Below are positions 47,557-55,778 of a stretch of DNA of 64,000 nt, one piece after another. A program made the translations under genes and the position numbers. The number at the start of each line of letters is the position of its first letter. The stretch's first letter is position 1. The notes under the pieces were generated by a model. It was not told the origin of the DNA. It saw only the letters and a list, made by a program, of their open reading frames with translations, and ran no database searches. Origin of the DNA: Paraburkholderia ultramafica (GTDB lineage: Bacteria > Pseudomonadota > Gammaproteobacteria > Burkholderiales > Burkholderiaceae); assembly GCF_902859915.1 (NCBI RefSeq), contig NZ_CADIKK010000008.1:157041-221040 (forward strand), written 5' to 3'.

Positions 47557-47813
47557 TGGGCGGCGACAATGACTACGTCCGTGTTGCCTCACGACGGAAT
47601 ACTACCCGACGGATTGGTTTGCCGGGCGCGGAGCGCCCGGCCCCCGGCGACTTTCAACTTTTCCGAAACTCACGCTGTCTGGAGGAATTGTTGCTGGATT
47701 TGGGCAAACCCTGACGAGGCCCCGACTGAGGACGAAAACGAACGGTTCAGGGCAGCCTACTTTAACGTTGCCCAGACCTGCACCGCTGGAAGTGCGGGCG
47801 GCCAATACCGTGT
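47557..47813. other. Gene-free stretch after the right direct repeat
   Basis: No gene supported. A GC-rich inverted repeat GGGCGC GGA GCGCCC lies around 47619-47633. Confidence 0.4.
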
Positions 47814-48233
47814 TCACAGCGCGCGGCGGTAGCCGCTGTACTGGAAGGCAAGCGCCGCGATATTGCGCCAGACTGTCTGAATGGGCGTATCGCCCACGCT
47901 CCGATGAGTCGTTGGCCGGCCCGCAACCATCACCTTTGCTTGCCACGGATGACGTCTCGGCGGGGTCTTGCGTCGTCGTCCAATGATCGTTGTGTCGAGT
48001 GCAACAAAGTCACCGCTTGTTCTGCCCATGCCCCGCTGCCGCATGAAATACAGTTTGGGCATCGTTTCCCTGAACACTGTTCGATAGCTGTACTCGTCAG
48101 GCTCAACGGCCACCGCCGCCACTTCCAGGCTCATGCCGATCGCGTGTTTGTCGATCAGGGCGATTTGTTGGCCGGGGTGTTGAGTGCTGTCGTGGTGTCC
48201 CCTGGAGTAGATTGGTGTCGCACTTGCCTGCAT
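47814..48233 (-). CDS. Hypothetical island protein
   Basis: A 139-residue protein read from MQASATPIYS, with an AGGAAG site ahead and mostly G/C third positions. No transmembrane segment. The central part (KHAIGMSLEVAAVAVEPDEYSYRT) looks like a folded domain; the C-terminal half is basic (RRRKTPPRRHPWQ). I do not recognise it. It faces away from the mobilisation genes and is alone on its strand. Confidence 0.5.
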   Translation of the reverse strand: MQASATPIYSRGHHDSTQHPGQQIALIDKHAIGMSLEVAAVAVEPDEYSYRTVFRETMPKLYFMRQRGMGRTSGDFVALDTTIIGRRRKTPPRRHPWQAKVMVAGRPTTHRSVGDTPIQTVWRNIAALAFQYSGYRRAL

Positions 48234-48702
48234 GGTCTTCCTGCGTCGAGCCTGTCGCAAGTGGTGTGTAGCTCGATAAGGTCGATCTGTTGTTAAAGGC
48301 TACCTGTGAATTGCTAGTGAATAAGATGTGCATAAACAACGTTTGTTAATTCATAATCGATGCATAAATAACCTGCAATTGTCTATCGCCTTGTCTGAGT
48401 TGAGTCGCGTATCGATATCCAATTGGCCAAAAAAGAAATTGAGATACTATGGCGAACTCATCACCGTTCCGCCTTTTTTTAATCTAAAACCCATCTTCAT
48501 TTCGCCTTCATTTAATCTACAATCGGAAAGCTGAAACACAGGACAGGATGCCGGGCGTGGCCACAAATTTCATTTGCGGCCTCACCGGCCCGATGACTAG
48601 ATCGCTGCGCGCCCGTCGCCACCGTCCCTCTCGGGGATCCTCAGGGCTGCGCCCCGAGACCCGCACCTCAAAACAAACTAGCGCATATTGCGCCGATCAC
48701 AG
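48234..48702. other. AT-rich gene-free region upstream of mobC, candidate oriT
   Basis: From 48300 to 48530 the DNA is AT-rich with repeats of TTTAATCTA and CATC, then turns GC-rich (48550-48660). Such a region ahead of mobC and relaxase genes is the usual place of an origin of transfer, but no nic consensus can be named. Confidence 0.35.
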
Positions 48703-49029
48703 ATGAAAACCAGGCCGACCTCAACCCTCGCTGCCGATAACGCGACCATTACAAAAAAATTCCGGGTTACACCAGTAGATTCAGCAAGAATCGAAGACCG
48801 GGCATCGAAGTCAGGATTAACGTTTTCAGAATATGTTCGCCGCTGCGCGCTCGGGCGTCGTATTGATGTTCAATACGACGCCGATGTCATTCTGGAGCTA
48901 ACGCGTATTGCCGACAGTGTTGATGCATTGCGAGAGCTGATTCAGGAAAATCCGGGCGCGGCGTTGAAAGACGAGGTTTTCAGGGCGTTTGTCAACGAAT
49001 GCATCGAAACGATGCAGCGGGCCATTTGA
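48703..49029 (+). CDS. mobC: MobC-type mobilisation accessory protein
   Basis: A 108-residue protein with a ribbon-helix-helix-like N-terminal half (ITKKFRVTPVDSARIEDRASKSGLTFSEYVRRCALGR in outline) and a helical C-terminus, as in MobC/relaxosome proteins that bind oriT and help the relaxase open the strands. Start MKTRPTSTL. The stop is two bases before the relaxase ATG, so the pair is an operon. Alternative: a generic CopG-type repressor. Confidence 0.78.
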   Translation: MKTRPTSTLAADNATITKKFRVTPVDSARIEDRASKSGLTFSEYVRRCALGRRIDVQYDADVILELTRIADSVDALRELIQENPGAALKDEVFRAFVNECIETMQRAI

Positions 49030-49031
49030 CG

Positions 49032-51152
49032 ATGATTGTCAAACAGGTTCCAAATCGACATTACGGAAAATCCGATTTCGGAGAACTCGCGCGGTATATC
49101 ACGGGCGGAATCAGTGCCGACGAACATGCGCGGGCGGTGCGCGAGCGTCCCGGGTTTGGGCCGCTCACGGAATACGTTGCACAGGCTCACGGTCAGGCGG
49201 GGCAGGACAAATGCGTGGCCGTGTCGTTACACCGGATCCGTTCGGTTGCGACCGCCGCAGCGCAGTTTCACAGCGTTGCGATGCGTAATCCCAATGTGGA
49301 AAATCCGGTGGTACACCTCATCGTGAGCTGGCCCGAGCATGAACGGCCGTTGTACGACGCGATCCTTGCCGCCGGCCGCGATGTGCTGAAAGCGCTGAAC
49401 CTGCATGAGCACCAGTCGCTGATGGCGATCCACAACGACACCGACAATCTTCATTGTCATATCGAGGTCAGCCGCGTCCATCCCGACACCTATAAATCGC
49501 AGCATCTGCCGTGGATGCATCGGACGCTGCATCGGGCCGCGCGCGAGATCGAGATAAAAAACGGGTGGTTTCATGATGACGGTCTGTTTGTCGTGCGGAC
49601 CTTGCCGGATGGGCGAAAAGTCGTGGTTCCCAACACTTCCTATCGGGACACGCCGGACATCGACCGTGCGCTTCGCGGAGAGAAGGCGCAGCGTATGGCG
49701 GCCTGGTCGGACAAGCCAAGTCTGGTCGAATATTGCCGGGAGACAGTCAGAGACGGGTTGGCGCGTCTGCTCGACTCTGCGACCGGATGGGACGCCGTGC
49801 ATCAATTGCTCAGGGAACACGGCATGCGTGTCCACAAAACGGGGGGAGGAGCCTTTCAGCTTGAGGCTATCAACGATGCCGGCGGCACGATCCGCTTGCC
49901 CATCAGCCAGGCGCTGCGGGGCGTCAAACTGGGGGAGGCTGAGCATGTGATCGGCCCCTTTACACCAGATCGCACGGCGCTCACGGCGGTCGTGAAACAA
50001 TCGATGTCAGACGAGAGCCGCCCGGAAGGCAAAACTCCGCCGAAACGCGATCCGTTTAAACGCGAGGCGAGGCGGCTGGAGCGGGCCGCGGAACGTTCTG
50101 CGTTGATCGAACGTTACCGGGCAGCGCAGGAGGTAGCAAAGTCCGCCCGGTTCGCCACCGATGAGCAGTTAGCGGAGGTGTCTGTATGGTGCAAGGCGAA
50201 GATTGATGCGCTTCGTGTGCAAACGGCTGTCGCAAAAGAAGCGCTGTTCCAGGGCGAGCCGGACTCGCACGAACGAAAACTCCGCCGCAGGGATTTGACC
50301 ATTGAGGCCCGTTTAGACCGATTAATTGTCAAGGCGGAGGCCGAGGCACGATGCGAGTCCATACGCGCATCACGTCCGGCTCCGATTGCGTGGAGAACGT
50401 GGCTTGAGGCAGAAGCACAAGCGGGCGATCCCGCCGCGCTCAAAGCGCTGCGGGGCCTTGTTTATGACGTGGGACGCAAGAGCCGCAAACAGACGCGGGT
50501 CGGGTCGTACGTAGACTTGAACGCCATCATTTCCTTGCAAGAGGGGGGAGACGTCAATGCGGTTCTGGCGAGTTTGCTTGCGCACGAAAAGGAAGAAGCG
50601 TCGATCCGGTCGGCTCAATCTGAACGCACACGCGTAGAGCAAGCCGATGCGCTGCTGCACCGGATCCGTGGGTTGACGTGGCGGGTGACGAATAACGGCA
50701 ATATCGAATATCGCCGCGCCACGGGGGAGCCCGTATTTGTCGATAAAGGCACAAGGCTAACGTTCGATCGCCAGGCAGTCACCGACCAGGATCTGGCGTT
50801 GACGATGCTGCATGCGCGCGAGAAGTGGGGAAGCTCGATTGTGTTGACGGGAGGCGATGCAATTTTCGCGGAGCGCATGGTCAAGGCGGCCGTCAGTGCT
50901 GGCATGACCGTTCGGAACCCTGAGCTGCAGCCGGTGCAGGCCCGTTACATCGCCCTGCAGGCGCGGAACGGAAAAAAGCCTGTCATGCGCAACGCGGCTT
51001 CTGGGGGGGGCGAAGTGGTCGGGTTCGCACCGGCCGACCTGCAAACCCTGGTCGTGGGTCCGGGATCTGCCCCCGTCGAAACTGGCCCGGCGGCATTGTC
51101 CGGAGCGACACCGATCAAAACTGTCCAAAAAGGACGAGGGCGTCGAGGGTAA
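49032..51152 (+). CDS. MOBP-type relaxase with LPD7 domain
   Basis: A 706-residue mobilisation protein. The N-terminal relaxase domain has MIVKQVPNRHYGKSDFGELARYITGG, with a candidate catalytic Tyr in this block, and motif III IHNDTDNLHCHIEVSRVH (about residue 136), which holds the metal-binding histidines. The middle is helical and highly charged. The C-terminal part (LTWRVTNNGNIEYRRATGE ... KWGSSIVLTGGDAIFAERM) matches the LPD7 domain often fused to such relaxases. It nicks oriT and stays covalently bound to the 5' end. No type IV secretion genes are in the window, so the element is mobilisable rather than self-transmissible on this evidence. Confidence 0.88.
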   Translation: MIVKQVPNRHYGKSDFGELARYITGGISADEHARAVRERPGFGPLTEYVAQAHGQAGQDKCVAVSLHRIRSVATAAAQFHSVAMRNPNVENPVVHLIVSWPEHERPLYDAILAAGRDVLKALNLHEHQSLMAIHNDTDNLHCHIEVSRVHPDTYKSQHLPWMHRTLHRAAREIEIKNGWFHDDGLFVVRTLPDGRKVVVPNTSYRDTPDIDRALRGEKAQRMAAWSDKPSLVEYCRETVRDGLARLLDSATGWDAVHQLLREHGMRVHKTGGGAFQLEAINDAGGTIRLPISQALRGVKLGEAEHVIGPFTPDRTALTAVVKQSMSDESRPEGKTPPKRDPFKREARRLERAAERSALIERYRAAQEVAKSARFATDEQLAEVSVWCKAKIDALRVQTAVAKEALFQGEPDSHERKLRRRDLTIEARLDRLIVKAEAEARCESIRASRPAPIAWRTWLEAEAQAGDPAALKALRGLVYDVGRKSRKQTRVGSYVDLNAIISLQEGGDVNAVLASLLAHEKEEASIRSAQSERTRVEQADALLHRIRGLTWRVTNNGNIEYRRATGEPVFVDKGTRLTFDRQAVTDQDLALTMLHAREKWGSSIVLTGGDAIFAERMVKAAVSAGMTVRNPELQPVQARYIALQARNGKKPVMRNAASGGGEVVGFAPADLQTLVVGPGSAPVETGPAALSGATPIKTVQKGRGRRG

Positions 51153-51530
51153 TCATCGGATATACCCGACGGAGCCCTTGCAGGTTCGTCAGAGGCGCGG
51201 GGGCACGAAAAGCGCGCGAGCCGTTTCTGGCACCATCAATCGACGGCTTGTGGGCTTTTGCGACTTTGAGTTGTGTTTGAGACCGCTCAGAGAGATGCGG
51301 CTGGAAATGTCGGAAAAGTCTTATAGGTCAGGCCACGTGCCTCGTACGATCCGGATCGCCTTTTCAGATGGCCGATCTACCGCATCATTCAAGCAACTTG
51401 GATAAGGAGGCGATGACCTGAATTCAAATACTTCAGCTGCCCCGAGAAGTCCGCATGACCCGCGACGCACGATTGGAGTAAGTGTCGCTTGTCACTTGCC
51501 AGAAGAGACGGTTAATATTATTGTTTGCTG
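51153..51530. other. Gene-free stretch between relaxase and higA
   Basis: No gene with support. The place where a HigB toxin would normally sit was read in three plus-strand frames and holds no HigB-like sequence. Confidence 0.45.
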
Positions 51531-51836
51531 ATGGCCGATCCCGATTTTTCTCATCCTGGCGAACTGGTTCGCCAGCAGTGTCTGCAGCGCTTCGAGCTGA
51601 GCGTTACCGATGGCGCACGCGTGCTGGGTGTCAGCCGGCAGGCGCTGACGAACTTGATCACCGGCAAGGCTGGCATTTCACCTGAAATGGCACTACGGCT
51701 CGATCTAGCATTCGGTGGCGGTGCAGAAACTTGGCTTCAGCGGCAACTGCTGCATGACCTTGCGCAAGCGCGCAGACGGCTCGCCGAACTGAATGTCGTG
51801 CCGGTTGCATCGGAGCGGCAACCGGCACTTTTCTAG
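51531..51836 (+). CDS. HigA-family antitoxin-like XRE regulator
   Basis: A 101-residue protein of the HigA/VapI type: FSHPGELVRQQCLQRFELSVTDGARVLGVSRQALTNLITGKAGISPEMALRLDLAFGGGAETWL in outline, with the helix-turn-helix at 25-50. HigA antitoxins bind DNA and neutralise the HigB mRNA interferase. No HigB-like gene lies upstream or downstream, so it is an orphan antitoxin or a plain regulator. The C-terminal 25 residues are an Ala/Arg/Leu-rich helix. Confidence 0.85.
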   Translation: MADPDFSHPGELVRQQCLQRFELSVTDGARVLGVSRQALTNLITGKAGISPEMALRLDLAFGGGAETWLQRQLLHDLAQARRRLAELNVVPVASERQPALF

Positions 51837-51894
51837 CTCTTCTTTCGCAAAGAAAGGGAGTTGATTTTTGGCCTAAAAAAATTAGGAGTTCTAT

Positions 51895-52098
51895 ATGACA
51901 TTGCCGCCTAGACTGACCGATGACCACGTGAATGGGCTGTTTGATGCAGCCCGGAAACCGGGAGACGTAGTGATGCCCTGCGAGCAGTGCGGGGCGATGC
52001 CGGCAATCAGGGTGAACCTGACCGGCGAGGTCAAACGGCTCTGCGCGGAGTGTAACCGACGCTACTATGCGAGCAACTGGGAGATCTGGGCGAGCTGA
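51895..52098 (+). CDS. Small putative zinc-binding protein
   Basis: A 67-residue protein with two CxxC pairs (CEQCGAMP and CAECNRR), enough for one zinc ribbon. TAGGAG is ahead of the ATG. Unrecognised. The stop is 37 bases before the exonuclease-like gene, so the pair may be co-expressed. Confidence 0.6.
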   Translation: MTLPPRLTDDHVNGLFDAARKPGDVVMPCEQCGAMPAIRVNLTGEVKRLCAECNRRYYASNWEIWAS

Positions 52099-52135
52099 AG
52101 GGTATCTGCATACTGAACGCACTTGGACAAAATCG

Positions 52136-52633
52136 ATGACTGTACCGGCAATGGTTAGGAGCAGAGGACCACGTAGTCCGTGGAAAACCCGCTATTTCCT
52201 TGATACTGAGTTCACTGACTTCAATGCCTTCCAGCTTATCAGCGTGGCGATTGTGGGCGAGGACGGGCGCGAGTTCTACGGCGAATCCCTAGACTTTGAA
52301 CGCCCGCTGTGCAGTGACTTTGTACGTGAGATCGTGCTGCCCCAGCTCGGCCAGTTTCCGGGTCGAGCGATGCCGTCCGCACAACTGCGCGACGAACTGC
52401 AGGCGTGGCTGTTGGCCGTGCCAGTCAAGCCCAAGCCTGTGCTGTGCTACGACTTTCAAGGCGACTTCGAACTTCTCGGCCATCTGCTTGACCGGGCGCT
52501 GCCGCGTGGATGGAAGAATGAAAACGTGGCTCAGAGGATCGACGCACGACGTCTCACTGAGTACATCGAAGAGCACGGTGGAGAACACCACGCGCTGCAT
52601 GATGCCCGCGCGAATGCCTTCGCGTTTCGATAG
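52136..52633 (+). CDS. DEDDh-type 3'-5' exonuclease-like protein
   Basis: A 165-residue protein with the exonuclease motifs YFLDTEFTDF (D-x-E, about residue 19), CYDFQGDFELLGHLL (Asp, about 105) and HHALHDARANAFAF (H-x4-D, close to the C-terminus). Shorter than RNase T or oligoribonuclease. It may trim RNA. The ATG at 52136 is chosen because MTVPAM gives the usual short N-terminus. It shares the general fold of the exonuclease-like gene at 31859-32488 but is a different sequence. Confidence 0.78.
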   Translation: MTVPAMVRSRGPRSPWKTRYFLDTEFTDFNAFQLISVAIVGEDGREFYGESLDFERPLCSDFVREIVLPQLGQFPGRAMPSAQLRDELQAWLLAVPVKPKPVLCYDFQGDFELLGHLLDRALPRGWKNENVAQRIDARRLTEYIEEHGGEHHALHDARANAFAFR

Positions 52634-53192
52634 CCCTGCTGCTATTTCTTGACACCGGATACATCGTCGTCGGCAGGCGCAACACAGGCTTATCAGGTCG
52701 CGCTTGTGGGATAAGAGGGGCGGCGGGAGTTCACACTGAACGGCTTTCGTCATTTTCCCGGTAAGCCTCCGTTTGTGTGGTGCACGCGTGCAGCGGGGTC
52801 AGGGCTTGGCCCGGAGTCATCCTGTAGTGTATGACCGAACTTCAGTTCGTACGCACACGATGCCTACTGTCCTCGATTTTTCCCGGTTCCATGATGCTAC
52901 TGAGGCGCGGTACCGACGAAAAGGAGGCGATCGGCGGCCTTCCCGAAAATGAGCTGAAGTGCTTCGACAGTGTACGGCTCCCCGGCTAACCATATCGGCC
53001 GAAAGCGGTGGGACTGCACTCGAGACGTGCGGTGTGCAAATTTCCGGTCGCGTTGTGGTGATGCCACGATTTGTGGAAAGGTCAATAATTGAGTGGATCG
53101 CTTGTTTGGAGAGCGCTGCGTCGCAACACGGAGGCCAAGGGTTCGGCTTCCCTTCATCCAAGTAACCAGCCCGTGAGCGCGAAAGTCCTGTG
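52634..53192. other. Gene-free stretch with an ambiguous minus-strand frame
   Basis: No firm gene. A minus-strand frame 52897-53157 ends in protein-like sequence (WLAGEPYTVEALQLIFGKAA), but its N-terminal half is not, and no ribosome site is seen; it may be a fragment. Otherwise nothing recognisable. Confidence 0.35.
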
Positions 53193-53492
53193 ATGAATTC
53201 CGAACTGGCAGCCGAATTAGCTGACGAGGCGCGGCTAAAGAGCGCCATACGCGAATTGCGCAAGCTCCGAAAAGAAAGCGAACCGCTTAACCGTGCGTGG
53301 TCCGATACGCGGGTTGCGAGGCAGAGGTACGAACGGGAATGCGCGTTCGCGGTCAAGCAACTACAGGAGCGGGAGGCTCGTATTATGGATGCGCTGCGGC
53401 CGTATCTTGCTGAGATCGAAGCACAAGAGAATCAGGTGAGGCGTTTGGATCGCAAGCTACGGAAAGCGCAGCCCGGCTCGAAGAGTGTCTGA
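53193..53492 (+). CDS. Small coiled-coil protein
   Basis: A 99-residue, strongly charged, all-helical protein (ELADEARLKSAIRELRKL, later LRPYLAEIEAQENQVRRLDRKL). No hydrophobic or metal motif. It reads as a coiled coil and is not recognised. An in-frame GTG lies one codon earlier. It is the last gene before the direct repeat that opens the helicase cassette. Confidence 0.55.
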   Translation: MNSELAAELADEARLKSAIRELRKLRKESEPLNRAWSDTRVARQRYERECAFAVKQLQEREARIMDALRPYLAEIEAQENQVRRLDRKLRKAQPGSKSV

Positions 53493-53582
53493 GATAAGCG
53501 TCGTCGGCGCGCGTGTCATGCGGAAGGCATAAATCCGCCACCTCGTTGCTGCTATTCAAGCGGCATTGCAACGGAGTGCGGG

Positions 53583-53660
53583 ACGTTTTTTCACCATTGG
53601 TTCGTCGTATGCGAGTACTGGCCTGCTGCGCATCAGGTGTTATGTTACAAGGGCTGGTCG
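53583..53660 (+). repeat. Left imperfect direct repeat bounding the helicase cassette
   Basis: Shares with 59757-59845 a T run, the 19-bp block TCGTCGTATSCGAGTACTG (53602-53620) and CATCAGGTGTTATGT (53631-53645), with mismatches and a 4-bp length change between. The copies are in the same orientation, 6.2 kb apart. Confidence 0.7.
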
Positions 53661-53707
53661 CTGCACGCTGGCAGTGGCTGAAACCTCTCCTCTCAGAAGA
53701 GATCTTC

Positions 53708-54025
53708 TCACTCGGCTGATTGGGCAGCCGATGGTCGGAAGTCGCAGCTTGTTAGAACTTGCTGACGCAACGTTTGGAGCGAGGTTTCGAGGGCTTTGAT
53801 CTCGGCGTCATCGCGCTCCACTTCGGGGCTCTGTGCGACTTGCACTGGCTCCCGCTGATTTGGAAAGGCTTGAATTGGCGCTGAGTAAATGAGTGCTTGC
53901 TCGCGCTGTTTCCCCAGCGCGGTCAGATGCGACTCTTTACTCGAAAGATCTTGGCGCAGCTGCAGACAGATTTTTTGCTGCTCTTCGCGACCACCAAGTT
54001 GCGCTGCGAGCGCCGAGTTTTTTGA
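53708..54025 (-). pseudogene. 3' part of an IS-interrupted membrane coiled-coil gene
   Basis: The C-terminal 106 or so codons of the third gene of the helicase operon, cut by the IS256-family element at 54026-55375. The coding part is a coiled coil (AAQLGGREEQQKICLQLRQD, then SSKESHLTALGKQREQ) and a second helix (DDAEIKALETSLQTLRQQV). The frame is not exactly in phase with the 5' part across the insertion; one or two further base changes would be needed. Confidence 0.6.
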
Positions 54026-55375
54026 GGGTGTAAAAAGTTTTGTGTAAACGGTCATTTGGCAGGAGACTGCCAGCAACAGGAGCATAGATGACCGTAGCGA
54101 GACGCAATAAAAAAGAGAAACCCGATCCTGAACTCGTCAAGCTGGCAGACAGCCTGCTGGCGAATTACCAGAAGCCGGAAGACCTGATAGGCGAGAACGG
54201 CCTGCTCAAGCAGCTTACCAAGATGCTGGTGGAGCGTGCGTTAGAGACGGAGATGTCCGAACACCTGGGCCATGGCAAGAGCGAAACGGTGACCAATGCC
54301 ACGGGCAACACCCGTAATGGTCATAGTGCCAAGACGCTGCAGGGGGAGTTTGGCGAGTTGCCGCTCAATATCCCGCGCGACCGTCAGGGGAAGTTCGAGC
54401 CGAAGCTGGTGGAGCGCCATCAGACGCGCTGGACGGGCTTCGACGACAGGATCATTTCGCTGTATGCGCGTGGCCTGAGCGTGCGCGAGATCCAGGGGCA
54501 CCTGGAAGAAATGTACGGCACGGAAGTCTCGCCGACGCTGATCTCGGCGGTCACCGACGCCGTCAGTGATGAGGTGAAGGTCTGGCAGGCCCGTGCGCTC
54601 GACGCGCTTTATCCGATTGTCTATCTCGACTGCATTCACGTCAAAGTGCGCGACAGCGGCGCGGTGCGGACCAAGGCGGTGTACCTGGCCATCGGCGTGA
54701 ACATGGCCGGCCACAAGGAAGTCCTGGGACTGTGGATCGCCCAGACCGAGGGGGCCAAGTTCTGGCTGCAGGTGGTCACTGAGCTGAAGACGCGCGGCGT
54801 GCAGGACATCTTTATCGCCTGTGTCGACGGGCTTAAAGGCTTCCCTGAAGCCATTGAAGCGGTCTACCCAAAAGCGGCCGTGCAACTGTGCATCGTGCAT
54901 ATGGTGCGCAACAGCCTGAACTTCGTGCCGTGGAAAATGCAGCGGGAAGTCGCCGCCGACCTGAAGACGATTTACACTTCATCGACCGTCGAGATGGCCG
55001 AACAGATGCTGGGCGCCTTCGAGGCCAGGTGGAACAAGGACTATCCGTCCATCGGGCAGAGCTGGCGACGCAACTGGGCACGCGTGATTCCGTTCTTCGA
55101 TTACCCACCGGAGATCAGGAAGGTGATTTACACCACGAATGCCATAGAATCGATCAACATGAGCCTGCGCAAGGTGATCAAGACCCGCAGCTCGTTCCCG
55201 ACCGATGAGGCCGTCACCAAGCTGTTTTACCTGGCCCTGAACAACATCAGCAAGAAGTGGACGATGCCGATCCGCGACTGGAAGGCCGCACTGAACCGCT
55301 TCACGATCCAGTTCGAAGAGCGGCTGGTGCCGGGTTAAACCTCAACCCGTTTACACAAAATTCCGGACACCCCCC
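54026..55375 (+). mobile_element. IS256-family insertion sequence (about 1350 bp)
   Basis: Bounded by imperfect inverted repeats of about 26 bp that share TTTTGTGTAAACGG and GGTGT (left starts GGGTGTAAAAAG at 54026; right ends in ACACCCCCC at 55375). The flanks GTTTTTTGA (54017-54025) and GTTTTGTGA (55376-55384) could be a 9-bp target duplication with one change. It holds one transposase gene and interrupts a minus-strand gene. Confidence 0.85.
54088..55338 (+). CDS. IS256-family (mutator type) transposase
   Basis: A 416-residue DDE transposase of the MULE/IS256 group. Diagnostic parts are LGHGKSE and NTRNGHSAKTL near residues 55-75, the catalytic Asp in YPIVYLDCIHVKVRD (about 181), ACVDGLKGFPEAI (second Asp, about 247), the C-x2-H of LCIVHMVRN, and TTNAIESINMSLRK (Glu, about 351). 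Full length and intact, so the element may be active. Confidence 0.97.
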   Translation: MTVARRNKKEKPDPELVKLADSLLANYQKPEDLIGENGLLKQLTKMLVERALETEMSEHLGHGKSETVTNATGNTRNGHSAKTLQGEFGELPLNIPRDRQGKFEPKLVERHQTRWTGFDDRIISLYARGLSVREIQGHLEEMYGTEVSPTLISAVTDAVSDEVKVWQARALDALYPIVYLDCIHVKVRDSGAVRTKAVYLAIGVNMAGHKEVLGLWIAQTEGAKFWLQVVTELKTRGVQDIFIACVDGLKGFPEAIEAVYPKAAVQLCIVHMVRNSLNFVPWKMQREVAADLKTIYTSSTVEMAEQMLGAFEARWNKDYPSIGQSWRRNWARVIPFFDYPPEIRKVIYTTNAIESINMSLRKVIKTRSSFPTDEAVTKLFYLALNNISKKWTMPIRDWKAALNRFTIQFEERLVPG

Positions 55376-55778
55376 GTTTTGTGAATAGGTCGTCCCGATC
55401 TTTCTGAAGGCTGTCGGAACGCACTTGCAGTCGCTGAACTTCGGTCTTCAATGAATCACGATCCGACGCGCTCATTACAACAAATGGCCCCCCCAATGCC
55501 TGCGACCATTTCGGAACGCTACTCACAGCCAGACACAGCAGAGCCACTGCTGAAATGAAGCCAGCAAAGAAGCTTGCGGTCTGGCGACGGAATTTGGCCC
55601 AAGCACTGCGCTTAATTTGCTCGGCAACTGTAATCGACATCGTTATTTCCCGGATTGTTGCTTTAGCGATTTCAAGAAAATATTCGCGTGAAGTTATATA
55701 GGCGCCACTTGGGCGGCCTCTAACCGGTTCACTGCAGCATGCCAACAGCAGCGCCCGATTCAGCAATCGCGCGATCAC
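55376..55778 (-). pseudogene. 5' part of an IS-interrupted membrane coiled-coil gene
   Basis: About 134 codons read from a GTG at 55778 that overlaps the stop of the ATPase gene (GTGA), or from an internal ATG (MSITVAEQIKR). One transmembrane segment is clear (SFFAGFISAVALLCLAVSSV), then a coiled-coil start (SDRDSLKTEVQRLQVRSD). The frame is cut by the IS at the GTTTTGTGA site. It was the third gene of the helicase operon and probably put a coiled coil at the membrane. Confidence 0.62.

Noticed and set aside
51153..51530. HigB toxin gene upstream of the HigA-like gene
   Set aside because: No frame of proper length or HigB-like sequence.
52817..53356. 179-codon minus-strand frame
   Set aside because: Ser/Arg-rich, crosses the start of the coiled-coil gene, no ribosome site.
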